Below, in pieces: positions 1-8,668 of a stretch of DNA of 31,128 nt (positions are counted from its first letter, which is position 1; each line of letters starts with the position of its first letter). This stretch comes from JBEBSD01 sp040394475 (GTDB lineage Bacteria > Bacteroidota > Bacteroidia > Cytophagales > Spirosomataceae), in the NCBI GenBank assembly GCA_040394475.1, contig JBEBSD010000071.1, positions 1-31,128 on the forward strand. Direction: 5' to 3'. Both the position numbers and the translations under genes were made by a program. The notes below the pieces were generated by a model that made no database searches, was not told the origin of the DNA, and was given only the letters and a program-made list of their open reading frames with translations.

Positions 1-34
1 AAGGGTCGTGTCCTAACCGCTAGACGAATGGGCC
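1..34 (-). tRNA. tRNA-Glu, partial (5' half only, cut by window edge)
   Basis: These 34 bases are identical to the 5' part of the intact tRNA-Glu at 16541-16612. They carry the 5' acceptor strand (GGCCCAT), the D arm, the 5' anticodon stem and only the first anticodon base. The 3' half lies outside the window, so glutamate specificity is inferred from identity with the other copy. The match continues 18 bases upstream of the mature 5' end, to position 52. The gene follows the left-hand locus on the same strand but has its own promoter at 107-137. Confidence 0.85.
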
Positions 35-106
35 GACTGGTCTCCTACTTCGTGTATGAGGGCACTTTCCTCCGATTTTTCCAGGCTGCCTGCCTGAATC
101 GAGGTG

Positions 107-137
107 CAAATATAGAAGGGTAATCGGAGGCGTCAAA
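107..137 (-). promoter_or_regulatory. Bacteroidota-type promoter for the left tRNA-Glu
   Basis: On the minus strand, TTTG (137-134) is followed by a 19-base spacer and TATATTTG (114-107). This is an exact fit to the Bacteroidota housekeeping promoter consensus, TTTG at -33 and TAnnTTTG at -7. Transcription would start near position 100, about 65 bases before the tRNA. The 13-mer gaggtgcaaatat at the -7 element recurs before the second tRNA-Glu at 16681. Confidence 0.75.
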
Positions 138-256
138 TAATGGCGTTTGTTTTTTTGAAAATATATTTTTTGTGAAAGGTTTACGGCAGCAACCAGGGGC
201 TGAACAGCCGTCGGTTCTTGGTCAGAAAAAGGTCCCGGCCGCGTGGGCATTCGCGC

Positions 257-3200
257 TCATCGTTCCGGAGAATGAGCTGCGGGCTCCAATTGCCGGAGGT
301 AGGCGATGAGATTGAGCACCTCCTGGTCTTTCAGATTGCTGAGCAGCCCCGGAGGCATAAGCGATACCGGTGTGATTTCCTTCGACTGTATATCAGATTT
401 TGAGATGGAAACCGGATCTTGTCCAACTATTTTGAGCGTGAGCTGCCTGTCATTTTCCATCGTGACCGTACCGGTGAAAGTCCGGCCGTCGCGGGTAGTC
501 ACCACAACCATGCGGTAATCGTCCTGTATGTCGGCGTTGGGCTCCAGGATATTGGTCAGGAGGTATTCCAGGTCGCTGCGGTTGGCCCCGGTGATGTCAG
601 GCCCTATAGCTCCCCCCTGTCCGAACAACTGGTGACATGGCGAGCAGGTCATCGTGAAAAGTTCCTTCCCCGCCTTCAAGTCGGCTTTCCCCAGGGACTC
701 AGGGGTCAGCAGCCTGCGATAGTTCGCGTAATCCTGTTCCAGTGTACCGGTTTGATTTTCAACAGGCCCCCAAACTTCTACAAAACCACTCCCTACCGTG
801 CGCAGCAACTGGCGGGCGATATAGGTAGGGACATCCTTTTTGGGAATTGCCTTTGACGCGATGGCCTTCGTCAGTATCATACCATATGCCTGTCGGGACG
901 ACAGTGTCCGGATCACCTCGGCTTTTTCGGCTCCGTTGTAGGAAGGGTAGGCTTCCAGGAGCTTCAATGCCAAACTATCGGCATCAAAGGCAGCTACTGC
1001 CCGAATGGCATCGACGCGAAGGCCGGCATCATCCATAAGCGACGGGAGCAATGCCGGCAATTGGTTGTTTCTGGAAGCAGCCAGCCTGGCGACGGCATTC
1101 CTGCGGTCCTGAAGTGAAGAAGAGCCGTTTGACAGCATAGCGAGTAATCCGGCTGCCGTCTCCTGGTCCGCAAACATCTGGTTGATTGCGGCAGCGATAA
1201 TTGCGACTGAATCACCCTGTGCGACTAATCCCGGATAAAGCAAGCGCCAGCCGGCGGGCAGCTTCTGATCGGGAATTCCTTCCAGGGCGTCCCTGATTCC
1301 TTTCAGGGTTTCCTTGACAAGACGTGGTTCTTCGGGGAACCGGCCCGTCAGCATTTCCAACTTGCCGGCGTCGGTAATGCGCCGGGCGGTGTAGTTGACA
1401 ATGCTTTCAATAGTGCAGCCTGCCATCATTCCAAGCGCTTTTTCCGGATTGTCATTCACCAGGGGTTCCCATGCAAACCAAAGCAATTTGGGGATGTTGT
1501 GGTCGGTTTTGTCTGCCTGGTGTGTAAGCAAGCCGGCCAGGATCTCCCATCTGTGAGGATGTTCAAGACGCTGCACGCAGGAGGCAAGATAGCGTCTCAC
1601 CACAGCGGAGGAGTCGGAGTGAGCCATTTTTGTCAAACGATCAATTACCTCCGGTTGGTTGCCGCCGGCTTCACACAGCAGCTGTATCGCCCAGCTGCGA
1701 ATATATTCTTCCTTATCATACGAGACATCGAGCAGGGTGCGCGTACCGAGATTGCCGGTTATATGGAGGGCCCACATGGCCCGTAGCCGGAGGTCCGGAT
1801 CCGTTGCTTCCCGGAAAAGCGATTGGAGGAATAACAGGGCGTCGTTTTCTATCGACCTTTTGACGGCTCTTCCCTGGAGCAGTATTCTGGCCCTGCGGGA
1901 ATGCCAGTCGCTCTTACTGGTTTGCAGGCCGGCGAGTTCGAGGTCTGATAAAAGCCCCAGGTCGGTATAACGATCCGGCCATTGCTGTGCGAGAGACTTT
2001 TCCGGGGTGATCCGGAATATTCTTCCTGTTTCCCGGTGGAGCACTTCCGATCCGCAGATATCCGCATCGTGCCAGTCTAACACATAAAGGGCTCCTTCAG
2101 GACCCACTTCAAGACTGAATCCTACCCATTGAGCATTGTTTGCCAACAGGAAATCATCGCCGTGCCTGCCCGTAAATCCGGAGCCTTTCGGTTCAAGTAT
2201 ATCTGAAAGAACCGCGTGCTCATGGATGTTGGCCATGAAGATACGCCCGCGCTGTTCTTCGGGGAATGCATCGGATTGATAGATACGGGCGCCTCCGTGC
2301 GCAGAGCGATGGCTGTGATCGGCAATTGTGCGGATGTCGGTGTAATGAAAAGGGTTGAAGTGCCTGCCCCCCTGCCGGTGATAGATTCCGCCGGGTATTA
2401 CATGCCACAGGTGGGGAATGACACAGGCCGTAATAAACAGCTGCCCTTTTGCATCGTAGTCGATTCCCCAGGGATTGCTGAACCCGTGAGCGACCACTTC
2501 AAAGCGGTCCTGAACAGGGTGATAGCGCCATACGCCCCCGTTTATTTCTGTCCCGTTCAGTACTTCTGTTTTTTGGGGAAAGGGGTCTTTCCCTTTGTAG
2601 AGCTTTCCCTTTCCGGCAGGCTTGCCTACGGTAGAAGGGGTTGCAAATCCCTGCAGCCCGTAAAGCCAGCCATCGGGCCCCCAGTGCAAACTGTTCAGTG
2701 TTTCATGCCGGTCGCGGATACCCCATCCTGTTAACCGTACCTCAATATCGTCCAGATCGGCTTTGTCGTCTTTGTCCCGGTCGGGGATGAACAGCAGGTT
2801 AGGCGGCGCACCGACAAAAACTCCGTCAAACCCTACAGCCAGTGCCGCAGGGAACGCAATTCCTTCCATAAAAACGCTGCGCTTGTCGGCAATACCGTCT
2901 CCGTCGGTGTCTTCCAGAATCAGTATACGGCTGTCGCCACTGTTGGAGAAGCCATGACGCCGGGATTCATAATCGCGGTTTTCGGCAACCCACAGCCTGC
3001 CGCGATCGTCCCAGCAAAACGCCATCGGCTGTGTCAGCATCGGTTCTGCGGCCCAGGTAGTTACTTTGTAGCCATCCAGGACGGTCATGGCTTCAATCGC
3101 CTCCTGCGGCGAAAGAAACCTGGCGGCTCTTCCTTCTTCCTTGGCCAGGCTCCAGAGGTCTTTGGTTGCCAGCGTGCCGGTTTTCCCGGAAAATGTCGAC

Positions 3201-4093
3201 CAGTCATTGTTGACGTCATTGTTATTGAACTCCCCCGTCCGGACGACTAATTGGTGGCGGACCACCTCGCTGGTGCCTTTTTGCAGTATCCAGTCGCCTC
3301 TCTTCGTCTTTGCCGTACCCACGCCCATTTTTTTGTCGACACGCCATGGTTCCGGGTACCCGCGGTTTGCAGGATGGTCAAAAAGTGTAATATGAGCCAG
3401 GTCCTGCCGTCCAGCCACCTTGAGCCCGACGTCAATCCACATGGCGGGCTGTGCTGCCGCCTTTAGCCCGGATTGCCTGGCGGCATTGATCACCCGGCCT
3501 TCTACCCCTTCTTTCCAGGGCATCCTGACAAATAGCCCGCCGTAATCGTACTGGCCGAATGTCAGATCCGTATGTGCATAACCGTTCCATTCAACGTCCA
3601 GGTAATATTTTCCATTGCTGACCGAAAGTGCCCAATTCTGAGTTTCTGTAAGGAGCGTATCGCCATTTTCGCCGGTTAGCGCATAGACGGTCTGCCATTC
3701 AACACGGCTTCCCTTCTCGCTGAGGATCGAAGATGAAATACGTTTCCAGTGATCCTGTTGCGGATTATGGAAATAATCTCTCCCGTTCATCCGGGTGATT
3801 CCCCAGAAAATGCCCGTCTGGTGTTGATGGTGATCCGGGCTGTTTTCAGTAAGCACTCCCTTTCCGTCGGGCGCCAGAAGGGGATGGATATAGGGACGAA
3901 AGTCTGCAGGTGCATTGTGCACGAGGATCGGTGCAGCCAGGCTGTCCTGATAGTATACGGAAATAGTTCCGGCCGTGTCTTTTTTTACGGCCAATCGTAT
4001 TCCGATGTCGTTTTCAGTTTCCCGGTGGGTAGATGACAGCGATACCAGCGAGAGAATTATAGCTGCTGAAAGGCAGCGAATCAGGAGTTTCAT
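257..4093 (-). CDS. Secreted fusion: DUF6807 (PmoA-like) + PVC-type dehydrogenase propeller + HEAT repeats + cytochrome c
   Basis: A 1278-residue protein beginning with a signal peptide (residues 1-22, MKLLIRCLSAAIILSLVSLS), so it acts in the periplasm or at the envelope. Residues about 30-310 resemble DUF6807, with the His-rich SPDHHQHQTGIFWG segment near residue 90. Residues about 329-720 match the PVC-type membrane-bound dehydrogenase / sorbosone dehydrogenase-like propeller (LWVAENRDY near 374, Asp-rich DTDGDGIADKR near 394, SHRSAHGGARIY near 600). Residues about 725-1110 form HEAT-like helical repeats. C1150-S-P-C1153-H1154 is a heme c attachment site in the Planctomycete/Verrucomicrobium-type C-terminal domain. 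It is the last gene of the left locus, 37 bases after the Gfo/Idh/MocA gene. The redox function and sugar substrate are inferred; I know no characterised member with this full architecture. Confidence 0.85.
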   Translation of the reverse strand: MKLLIRCLSAAIILSLVSLSSTHRETENDIGIRLAVKKDTAGTISVYYQDSLAAPILVHNAPADFRPYIHPLLAPDGKGVLTENSPDHHQHQTGIFWGITRMNGRDYFHNPQQDHWKRISSSILSEKGSRVEWQTVYALTGENGDTLLTETQNWALSVSNGKYYLDVEWNGYAHTDLTFGQYDYGGLFVRMPWKEGVEGRVINAARQSGLKAAAQPAMWIDVGLKVAGRQDLAHITLFDHPANRGYPEPWRVDKKMGVGTAKTKRGDWILQKGTSEVVRHQLVVRTGEFNNNDVNNDWSTFSGKTGTLATKDLWSLAKEEGRAARFLSPQEAIEAMTVLDGYKVTTWAAEPMLTQPMAFCWDDRGRLWVAENRDYESRRHGFSNSGDSRILILEDTDGDGIADKRSVFMEGIAFPAALAVGFDGVFVGAPPNLLFIPDRDKDDKADLDDIEVRLTGWGIRDRHETLNSLHWGPDGWLYGLQGFATPSTVGKPAGKGKLYKGKDPFPQKTEVLNGTEINGGVWRYHPVQDRFEVVAHGFSNPWGIDYDAKGQLFITACVIPHLWHVIPGGIYHRQGGRHFNPFHYTDIRTIADHSHRSAHGGARIYQSDAFPEEQRGRIFMANIHEHAVLSDILEPKGSGFTGRHGDDFLLANNAQWVGFSLEVGPEGALYVLDWHDADICGSEVLHRETGRIFRITPEKSLAQQWPDRYTDLGLLSDLELAGLQTSKSDWHSRRARILLQGRAVKRSIENDALLFLQSLFREATDPDLRLRAMWALHITGNLGTRTLLDVSYDKEEYIRSWAIQLLCEAGGNQPEVIDRLTKMAHSDSSAVVRRYLASCVQRLEHPHRWEILAGLLTHQADKTDHNIPKLLWFAWEPLVNDNPEKALGMMAGCTIESIVNYTARRITDAGKLEMLTGRFPEEPRLVKETLKGIRDALEGIPDQKLPAGWRLLYPGLVAQGDSVAIIAAAINQMFADQETAAGLLAMLSNGSSSLQDRRNAVARLAASRNNQLPALLPSLMDDAGLRVDAIRAVAAFDADSLALKLLEAYPSYNGAEKAEVIRTLSSRQAYGMILTKAIASKAIPKKDVPTYIARQLLRTVGSGFVEVWGPVENQTGTLEQDYANYRRLLTPESLGKADLKAGKELFTMTCSPCHQLFGQGGAIGPDITGANRSDLEYLLTNILEPNADIQDDYRMVVVTTRDGRTFTGTVTMENDRQLTLKIVGQDPVSISKSDIQSKEITPVSLMPPGLLSNLKDQEVLNLIAYLRQLEPAAHSPER

Positions 4094-4130
4094 ATCGGAC
4101 GATTTCCGGTAAACCTGGTAGCTTGCCTGG

Positions 4131-5477
4131 TTAATCCGTGATGATTTCTTTCCTGACCGGATCCCAGCTGACCCTTTTTCCGGAGTGCAGCGCCTTTGTC
4201 GCCATAATAGTAGCTACTGAATGACAGAATCCTGCTTTGGCAGGGGCATTGGGTTCCTTACGGCTACGGATACATTCCATCCAGTTGCGGACGTGAAGAG
4301 AGGTTGCAGAATCCGTACCGGTATTGGCGTCGGTTGCTATTTTTTCGGTGGCGGCGGCAAGCTCGTACTGTTCCAGCAGATTGCTTTGAAGGCCCATTAC
4401 TTCGGCATCATCTGCCGTGAGTCCGCCGGTCGGACTGATTTGATTGGTGTCGAGATTGATCATGCCGGCATTTGAATAGTAATATTCCTTAACTCCTCCG
4501 GCTGAATTGTTAAAGCGCGATGAGTAGATGACCTGGAAGCCGTTTTCCTGTTTGTCGAAAGGACCGTAGTCAAAAACCGCTGTGAAGGTGTCGGGGTTGG
4601 TCCGCCCGTCTTTCCAGGTGTATATCCCCCCGCTGGCTACCGCATGACGGGGTGCCTCAAGACCGCTGAACCAATGTACGGTGTCGATCTGATGCGCCAT
4701 CCATTGTCCCGGAATACCCGAAGAGTAGGGGTAGAACAGGCGATACTCCAGGTAATATCTGGGATTCCAGGGTACTTTCGGACGGTTGAGCAGGAACCTT
4801 TCCCAGTCAGTATCCTGCTCGCGTATCTGGGCAACCAGCTCGGGTCTTCTCCAGCGACCGGGCTGATTGACGTTCCAGGTCATTTCGACGGTGGTAATAT
4901 CTCCGAATTTGCCGGATCGTATGAATTCAAAAGCCGACCGGTACCTGGGAGAGCTGCGCCGCTGCGAGCCGACCTGGACGATCTGCCCGCTTTTCTCAAC
5001 AGCGCTCAGTGCAATTTTGGCATCTTCCAGCGACTCGGCAAACGGTTTTTCGACGTATACATCCCTGCCCGAGCTGACAGCCTCAGCGCAATGCAAAGCA
5101 TGCTGGAAATCGGCCGTGCTGATGATTACAGCATCCACGTCTTTTCGTTCGTACAATTCCTCATTGTTCCGGGCTTTGAAGAAACCGGGTGACGCCCAAC
5201 CTTTGGATTGAAGGAATGCAGCAGCCTCCTCGCGGCGGCGGTTCCAGAGGTCTGAAACCCCCGCGAGTTCAAAGTTTAGTTCCGGGGCATGGTTCATGAA
5301 GTTTTTTGAAAGGGTGTTCCGGAACCTGTCCGAAAACCCCACAATTCCTACGCGTACACGATCGTTGGAACCAAGTATCCGCCGGTAACTGGACGCGTTC
5401 ATCGTATGGGTTCCAAAAGCGAAGCCCGCACCAATGAGGCTGGCCTTCTTTAAAAAATCTCTTCTTGCGTTAATCAT
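4131..5477 (-). CDS. Tat-exported Gfo/Idh/MocA family oxidoreductase
   Basis: A predicted NAD(P)-dependent sugar oxidoreductase of 448 residues. I chose the ATG at 5477 because it gives MINARRDFLKKASLIGAGFA, a clear twin-arginine signal; an upstream ATG at 5516 would add 13 residues before the RR motif. The Rossmann nucleotide-binding turn is VGIVGFSDRFR, with Phe/Ser/Asp where GxGxxG is usual. The family EKP signature is E143-K144-P145, and the substrate-pocket motif has H262, D265 and H268 (AHQIDTVHW). The C-terminal segment NWMECIRSRKEPNA is typical of PVC and Bacteroidota members. It sits between the sulfatases and the cytochrome c fusion, so it may oxidise a desulfated sugar outside the cytoplasm. 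The substrate is not known. Confidence 0.88.
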   Translation of the reverse strand: MINARRDFLKKASLIGAGFAFGTHTMNASSYRRILGSNDRVRVGIVGFSDRFRNTLSKNFMNHAPELNFELAGVSDLWNRRREEAAAFLQSKGWASPGFFKARNNEELYERKDVDAVIISTADFQHALHCAEAVSSGRDVYVEKPFAESLEDAKIALSAVEKSGQIVQVGSQRRSSPRYRSAFEFIRSGKFGDITTVEMTWNVNQPGRWRRPELVAQIREQDTDWERFLLNRPKVPWNPRYYLEYRLFYPYSSGIPGQWMAHQIDTVHWFSGLEAPRHAVASGGIYTWKDGRTNPDTFTAVFDYGPFDKQENGFQVIYSSRFNNSAGGVKEYYYSNAGMINLDTNQISPTGGLTADDAEVMGLQSNLLEQYELAAATEKIATDANTGTDSATSLHVRNWMECIRSRKEPNAPAKAGFCHSVATIMATKALHSGKRVSWDPVRKEIITD

Positions 5478-5520
5478 TCTACAGCGCTTTAGTAAAAAAA
5501 TAACCTGTAAGGCCACATCC

Positions 5521-5640
5521 CCTCAACAGCCTCAATACCCAACACAACCCCAAAACCTAAAACCTAAAACCTACTACCTAAAACCTAACACCTAATACCT
5601 ATTACCTAACACCTAAAACCTAATACCTTATCACCTATCC
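5521..5640. repeat. Degenerate heptamer tandem array (CCTANNA)
   Basis: Ten consecutive 7-base units of pattern CCTANNA, mostly CCTAAAA, CCTAACA and CCTAATA, run in exact register from 5556 to 5625. Two looser units (5626-5640) follow, and a degraded stretch (5521-5555) precedes them. The array fills most of the gap between the second sulfatase and the Gfo/Idh/MocA gene and ends one base from the sulfatase stop codon. Read on the coding (minus) strand it is a run of TNNTAGG units. Since 7 is not a multiple of 3, TAG stops fall in all three frames. Function unknown. Confidence 0.9.
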
Positions 5641-5641
5641 A

Positions 5642-7237
5642 TCAATCATTTTTGCTATCCGCCCGCCGGTTGCCCTCCAGTCCGATGCCGAACTGCTCGC
5701 CCCAAACCAGGTACTTCTGCTTCATTTCCCGTGCCTTTTCCGGATAGCGATCGATCACGTCGTTTTCCTCGACAGGGTCTGCTTCGAGGTTATAAAGTTC
5801 CCATTTGTCTTTCCAGGAAACCAGTTTCCATTCCCCGTCTCTGATCGCTTTCCCCCAGGACCATTCCCAGAACAGGGGTTCAGAACGTTGAATAGCCTGT
5901 TCTCCCTTTAAAATTGGAAGAAAGCTGCTGCCGGACAGCGGGTTAAGCTTGCTTCCGGACCATTGAACCGGATACGTCGTGCCTGTGATGTCAAGAAATG
6001 TCGGCATGAAGTCAATAAAATGAAGCGGTGTATGGTTAATGCTGTTTGTTTGTTTGATAGCTGCCGGCCAGTAGGCGATCAGGGGCGACCGGATGCCGCC
6101 TTCATGGCTATAGCCTTTGTGTAACCTGAAGGGAGTGTTGCTCACATTGGCCCAATCCGGCCCGAAAGCTGCCCACCGGGTCATGCTGCCTATTTCACCG
6201 GTATCCTCCGGACGTTGAATATTACCGGCAGAAGCGCCATTGTCGGAAGCGAACAGGATCAGGGTGTTATCATCCTGACCCATTGCTTTTAATTTTTCCA
6301 GCAGGCGCCCGATATTTTGATCCAACCGGTCGATCATAGCGGCGTAGACGGCCATCTTCAGGTCCTCCTGGTCTTTCTCTTCCTCCGTTAGCGTATCCCA
6401 GTTTCTGTAGACAGGCGCTGATAAAGGATGTCCTTCTGTCAGTAAACCCTGCTTTTTTTGTTTTTCGAAACGGGCCTTTCTGATTTTTCCGTAGCCATCC
6501 CTGTATTTGCCGCGGTATTTTGCAATATCTTCCGGCCACGCCATCAGTGGTTCATGCGGGGCGTTGTAGGCCAGGTACAGAAAAAAGGGTTTACCGGTAC
6601 CTTCGGATTCGGAAAGCCACCCGAGGGCATAGTCAGTGAATGCATCGGTGGTATAGAAATCCCGGTTTTCGGGTGTATAGGCGTCGATTACGTTGCCTTC
6701 AATGCACCAGGTTCGTCCTTCTGCTTTCTGAGCGGGTTTCTCTTCCCCGTCCCGCTGGTTACCGGGATTGAAGTAATTGCAGGCGCCGTCCATAAGGCCG
6801 CTGTAATGGTCAAAACCACGGGACACGGGGTTTTCTGAGCTGTGGTGTTTTCCTGACCACAGGGTGGTATAGCCGGCATTCCGGAACATTTCCCCGAGGG
6901 TTATTGCGTTTTGCATGGGCTGGTTCCAGTTGGTATTGTATCCGGTGTGCTGTGCATACTGACCGGTTAACAGGCAGGCCCGTGAGGGAAAACATTTGGA
7001 GGTGTTGTATAGCTGCGTGAACCTTATGCCTTCTCCGGCAAGCCTGTCCAGGTTAGGGGTGGCGATTTCACTTCCGTAGCAGCCCGGATCAGACCAGCCC
7101 ATGTCGTCGGCAAGGATCAGAATTACGTTCGGGAGGTTCTTTCCGACGGCTGCAGGCTGTGCTGCAGGAGCTGAGCTGATTAGCAGTAAAACAGCCAGCA
7201 ATAGGAGACGATGGTTTGCTTTTAGTTTACCCGCCAT
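5642..7237 (-). CDS. Secreted Cys-type sulfatase (S1 family arylsulfatase-like)
   Basis: A sulfate ester hydrolase of 531 residues with an N-terminal signal peptide (hydrophobic RLLLLAVLLLISSAPA). The formylglycine motif is C82-F-P-S-R-A-C-L-L-T-G; C82 must be converted to formylglycine by a maturase not present in this window. Metal-binding ADDMGWSDPG near residue 43 and the conserved SDNGAS segment near 330 are present. The C-terminal region ends in the usual sulfatase pattern (WKLVSWKDKWELYNLEADP). It lies 58 bases after the other sulfatase and is followed by the heptamer array. The two sulfatases diverge in length and sequence, so they probably remove sulfates from different positions. 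The sulfated substrate is not identifiable. Confidence 0.93.
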   Translation of the reverse strand: MAGKLKANHRLLLLAVLLLISSAPAAQPAAVGKNLPNVILILADDMGWSDPGCYGSEIATPNLDRLAGEGIRFTQLYNTSKCFPSRACLLTGQYAQHTGYNTNWNQPMQNAITLGEMFRNAGYTTLWSGKHHSSENPVSRGFDHYSGLMDGACNYFNPGNQRDGEEKPAQKAEGRTWCIEGNVIDAYTPENRDFYTTDAFTDYALGWLSESEGTGKPFFLYLAYNAPHEPLMAWPEDIAKYRGKYRDGYGKIRKARFEKQKKQGLLTEGHPLSAPVYRNWDTLTEEEKDQEDLKMAVYAAMIDRLDQNIGRLLEKLKAMGQDDNTLILFASDNGASAGNIQRPEDTGEIGSMTRWAAFGPDWANVSNTPFRLHKGYSHEGGIRSPLIAYWPAAIKQTNSINHTPLHFIDFMPTFLDITGTTYPVQWSGSKLNPLSGSSFLPILKGEQAIQRSEPLFWEWSWGKAIRDGEWKLVSWKDKWELYNLEADPVEENDVIDRYPEKAREMKQKYLVWGEQFGIGLEGNRRADSKND

Positions 7238-7295
7238 ATTTTTCCGGAGTTAAGTCAATAGTATGATGTTGCATTCTTTTAAAGCGCCTTGAGCA

Positions 7296-8657
7296 CTAAT
7301 TTGTTTTGGATTTCACGTATTCTGCGGGTTGTTTGAACGCATGAGGCGGCAGCCCGTCCAGCGTCGACTGAAACTTCCTGTACAGTTTTTTTTCTTTGTT
7401 GCTCAGGTGATCGAACGGAAGCCTGTTTTCTTCCCACTCGTCATTTGCAACCCTGTAAAAGCTTCCGTCATTGTACAGTTTATAGTCTTTGTTTCTGACG
7501 AAACGGCCGTAGCGGCGTTCGGAGCCCCCACCTTTGAGCGGATCATAATGGACAAGTACCTGCGCTCTTTCAGGACCCTTGCCGGTCAAAAGGAATTCCG
7601 CAAGGCTCTTGCCGTCTGTATCGGGAGGCAGGCCGGCGCCGGCGAGATCCGTGAGGGTAGGGAGGAAGTCATTGAATTCGACCAACCGATCCGTAACGGT
7701 ATTGGGTTTAATTTTCCCTTTCCAGGATACAATGAGCGGCACATGCGTCCCCGCATTCCGCATGGTTCCCTTACCGCCATTATAGGCTCCCTGTGTTGTT
7801 GTCCGGGAGGTAATGCTGATATGGGTACCGTTGTCGGCGGTGAAAATAATCACAGTGTTATCGAGCAGCTCCCTTTTTTCCAGGTGAGACAGTATTCTGC
7901 CTACGGCGTCATCCATATAGGTCACCATATCCGCAAAATGGCTTGTATCAGGCTGCGTACGCAATGCCGCCTGTTGCCATTCAGACGATTTCGGCGTGGG
8001 GAGAAACGGCGCGTGGACGAGCACCATGGGATAATAGACCAAAAAGGGCTGACTCTTATTCCTGTCGATGAAATCCAGTATGAAGTCGCCGAACAGATCC
8101 GGGCCATATTCGTCGGGAGTCCCCTGGAACAACTTCCCGTTTTTCTGGTAGACCGGCGCTGTATAACGTTCTCCTTTTTCGCTTTTAGGTACCGCATATT
8201 TCCAGAGGCAGTATTCATCAAAGCCGAACCGGTAGGCCCTGTCCAGGTCTTCAAATCCCTCGATGTGCTCATTTCCGTTCAATTGCCATTTACCGGCGAT
8301 GCAGGTGGCATAGCCGGCATCTCTCAGGTAATTTGCGAACGTTTTTTCACCGCTTTTCAGGTATTCGAATGCTACATAGTTCCGGTAGCTGTATTTTCCC
8401 GTCATGAGCTGTACGCGCGAGGGCGTGCAAAGCGGCAGGGAATAGCAGTTCGTAAAACGTACGCCACCCTTTGCCAGGTTATCCAGTATGGGGGTGGCGT
8501 AACTCAGGCCGCCGTTCACCCCCAGGCATTCGTAACCCAGGTCATCGGCCATGATCACAATGATGTTAGGCCGGCTGCCGGGAACCTGTGAAAACAATAG
8601 GCCCGGGAAGCTCAGGTACAGGATGATGACTATCGTTGCGATTCTTTCCATAAGCAT
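7296..8657 (-). CDS. Secreted Cys-type sulfatase
   Basis: A second S1-family sulfatase, 453 residues, with a signal peptide (ATIVIILYLSFPGLLFSQ) and the metal-binding IVIMADDLGYECLG near the N terminus. The formylglycine motif is C77-T-P-S-R-V-Q-L-M-T-G. A further metal-site segment, FTADNGTH, lies in the middle of the protein. The start at 8657 lies 11 bases after the SusD stop; an in-frame ATG two codons in (8651) is equally possible. Tight spacing places it in one transcript with SusC/SusD, implying that the imported ligand is sulfated. It is shorter than its neighbour and does not look like a recent duplicate. Confidence 0.93.
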   Translation of the reverse strand: MLMERIATIVIILYLSFPGLLFSQVPGSRPNIIVIMADDLGYECLGVNGGLSYATPILDNLAKGGVRFTNCYSLPLCTPSRVQLMTGKYSYRNYVAFEYLKSGEKTFANYLRDAGYATCIAGKWQLNGNEHIEGFEDLDRAYRFGFDEYCLWKYAVPKSEKGERYTAPVYQKNGKLFQGTPDEYGPDLFGDFILDFIDRNKSQPFLVYYPMVLVHAPFLPTPKSSEWQQAALRTQPDTSHFADMVTYMDDAVGRILSHLEKRELLDNTVIIFTADNGTHISITSRTTTQGAYNGGKGTMRNAGTHVPLIVSWKGKIKPNTVTDRLVEFNDFLPTLTDLAGAGLPPDTDGKSLAEFLLTGKGPERAQVLVHYDPLKGGGSERRYGRFVRNKDYKLYNDGSFYRVANDEWEENRLPFDHLSNKEKKLYRKFQSTLDGLPPHAFKQPAEYVKSKTN

Positions 8658-8668
8658 GGTTGCCGGAC

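Noticed and set aside
5521..5640. Possible CRISPR array
   Set aside because: The repeat unit is 7 bases, tandem and without spacers, and no cas gene is present.
7329..8591. 420-codon plus-strand open frame opposite the sulfatase gene
   Set aside because: It is exactly antisense to a clear Cys-type sulfatase, has no recognisable domain and an unlikely composition; it results from the codon bias of the real gene.
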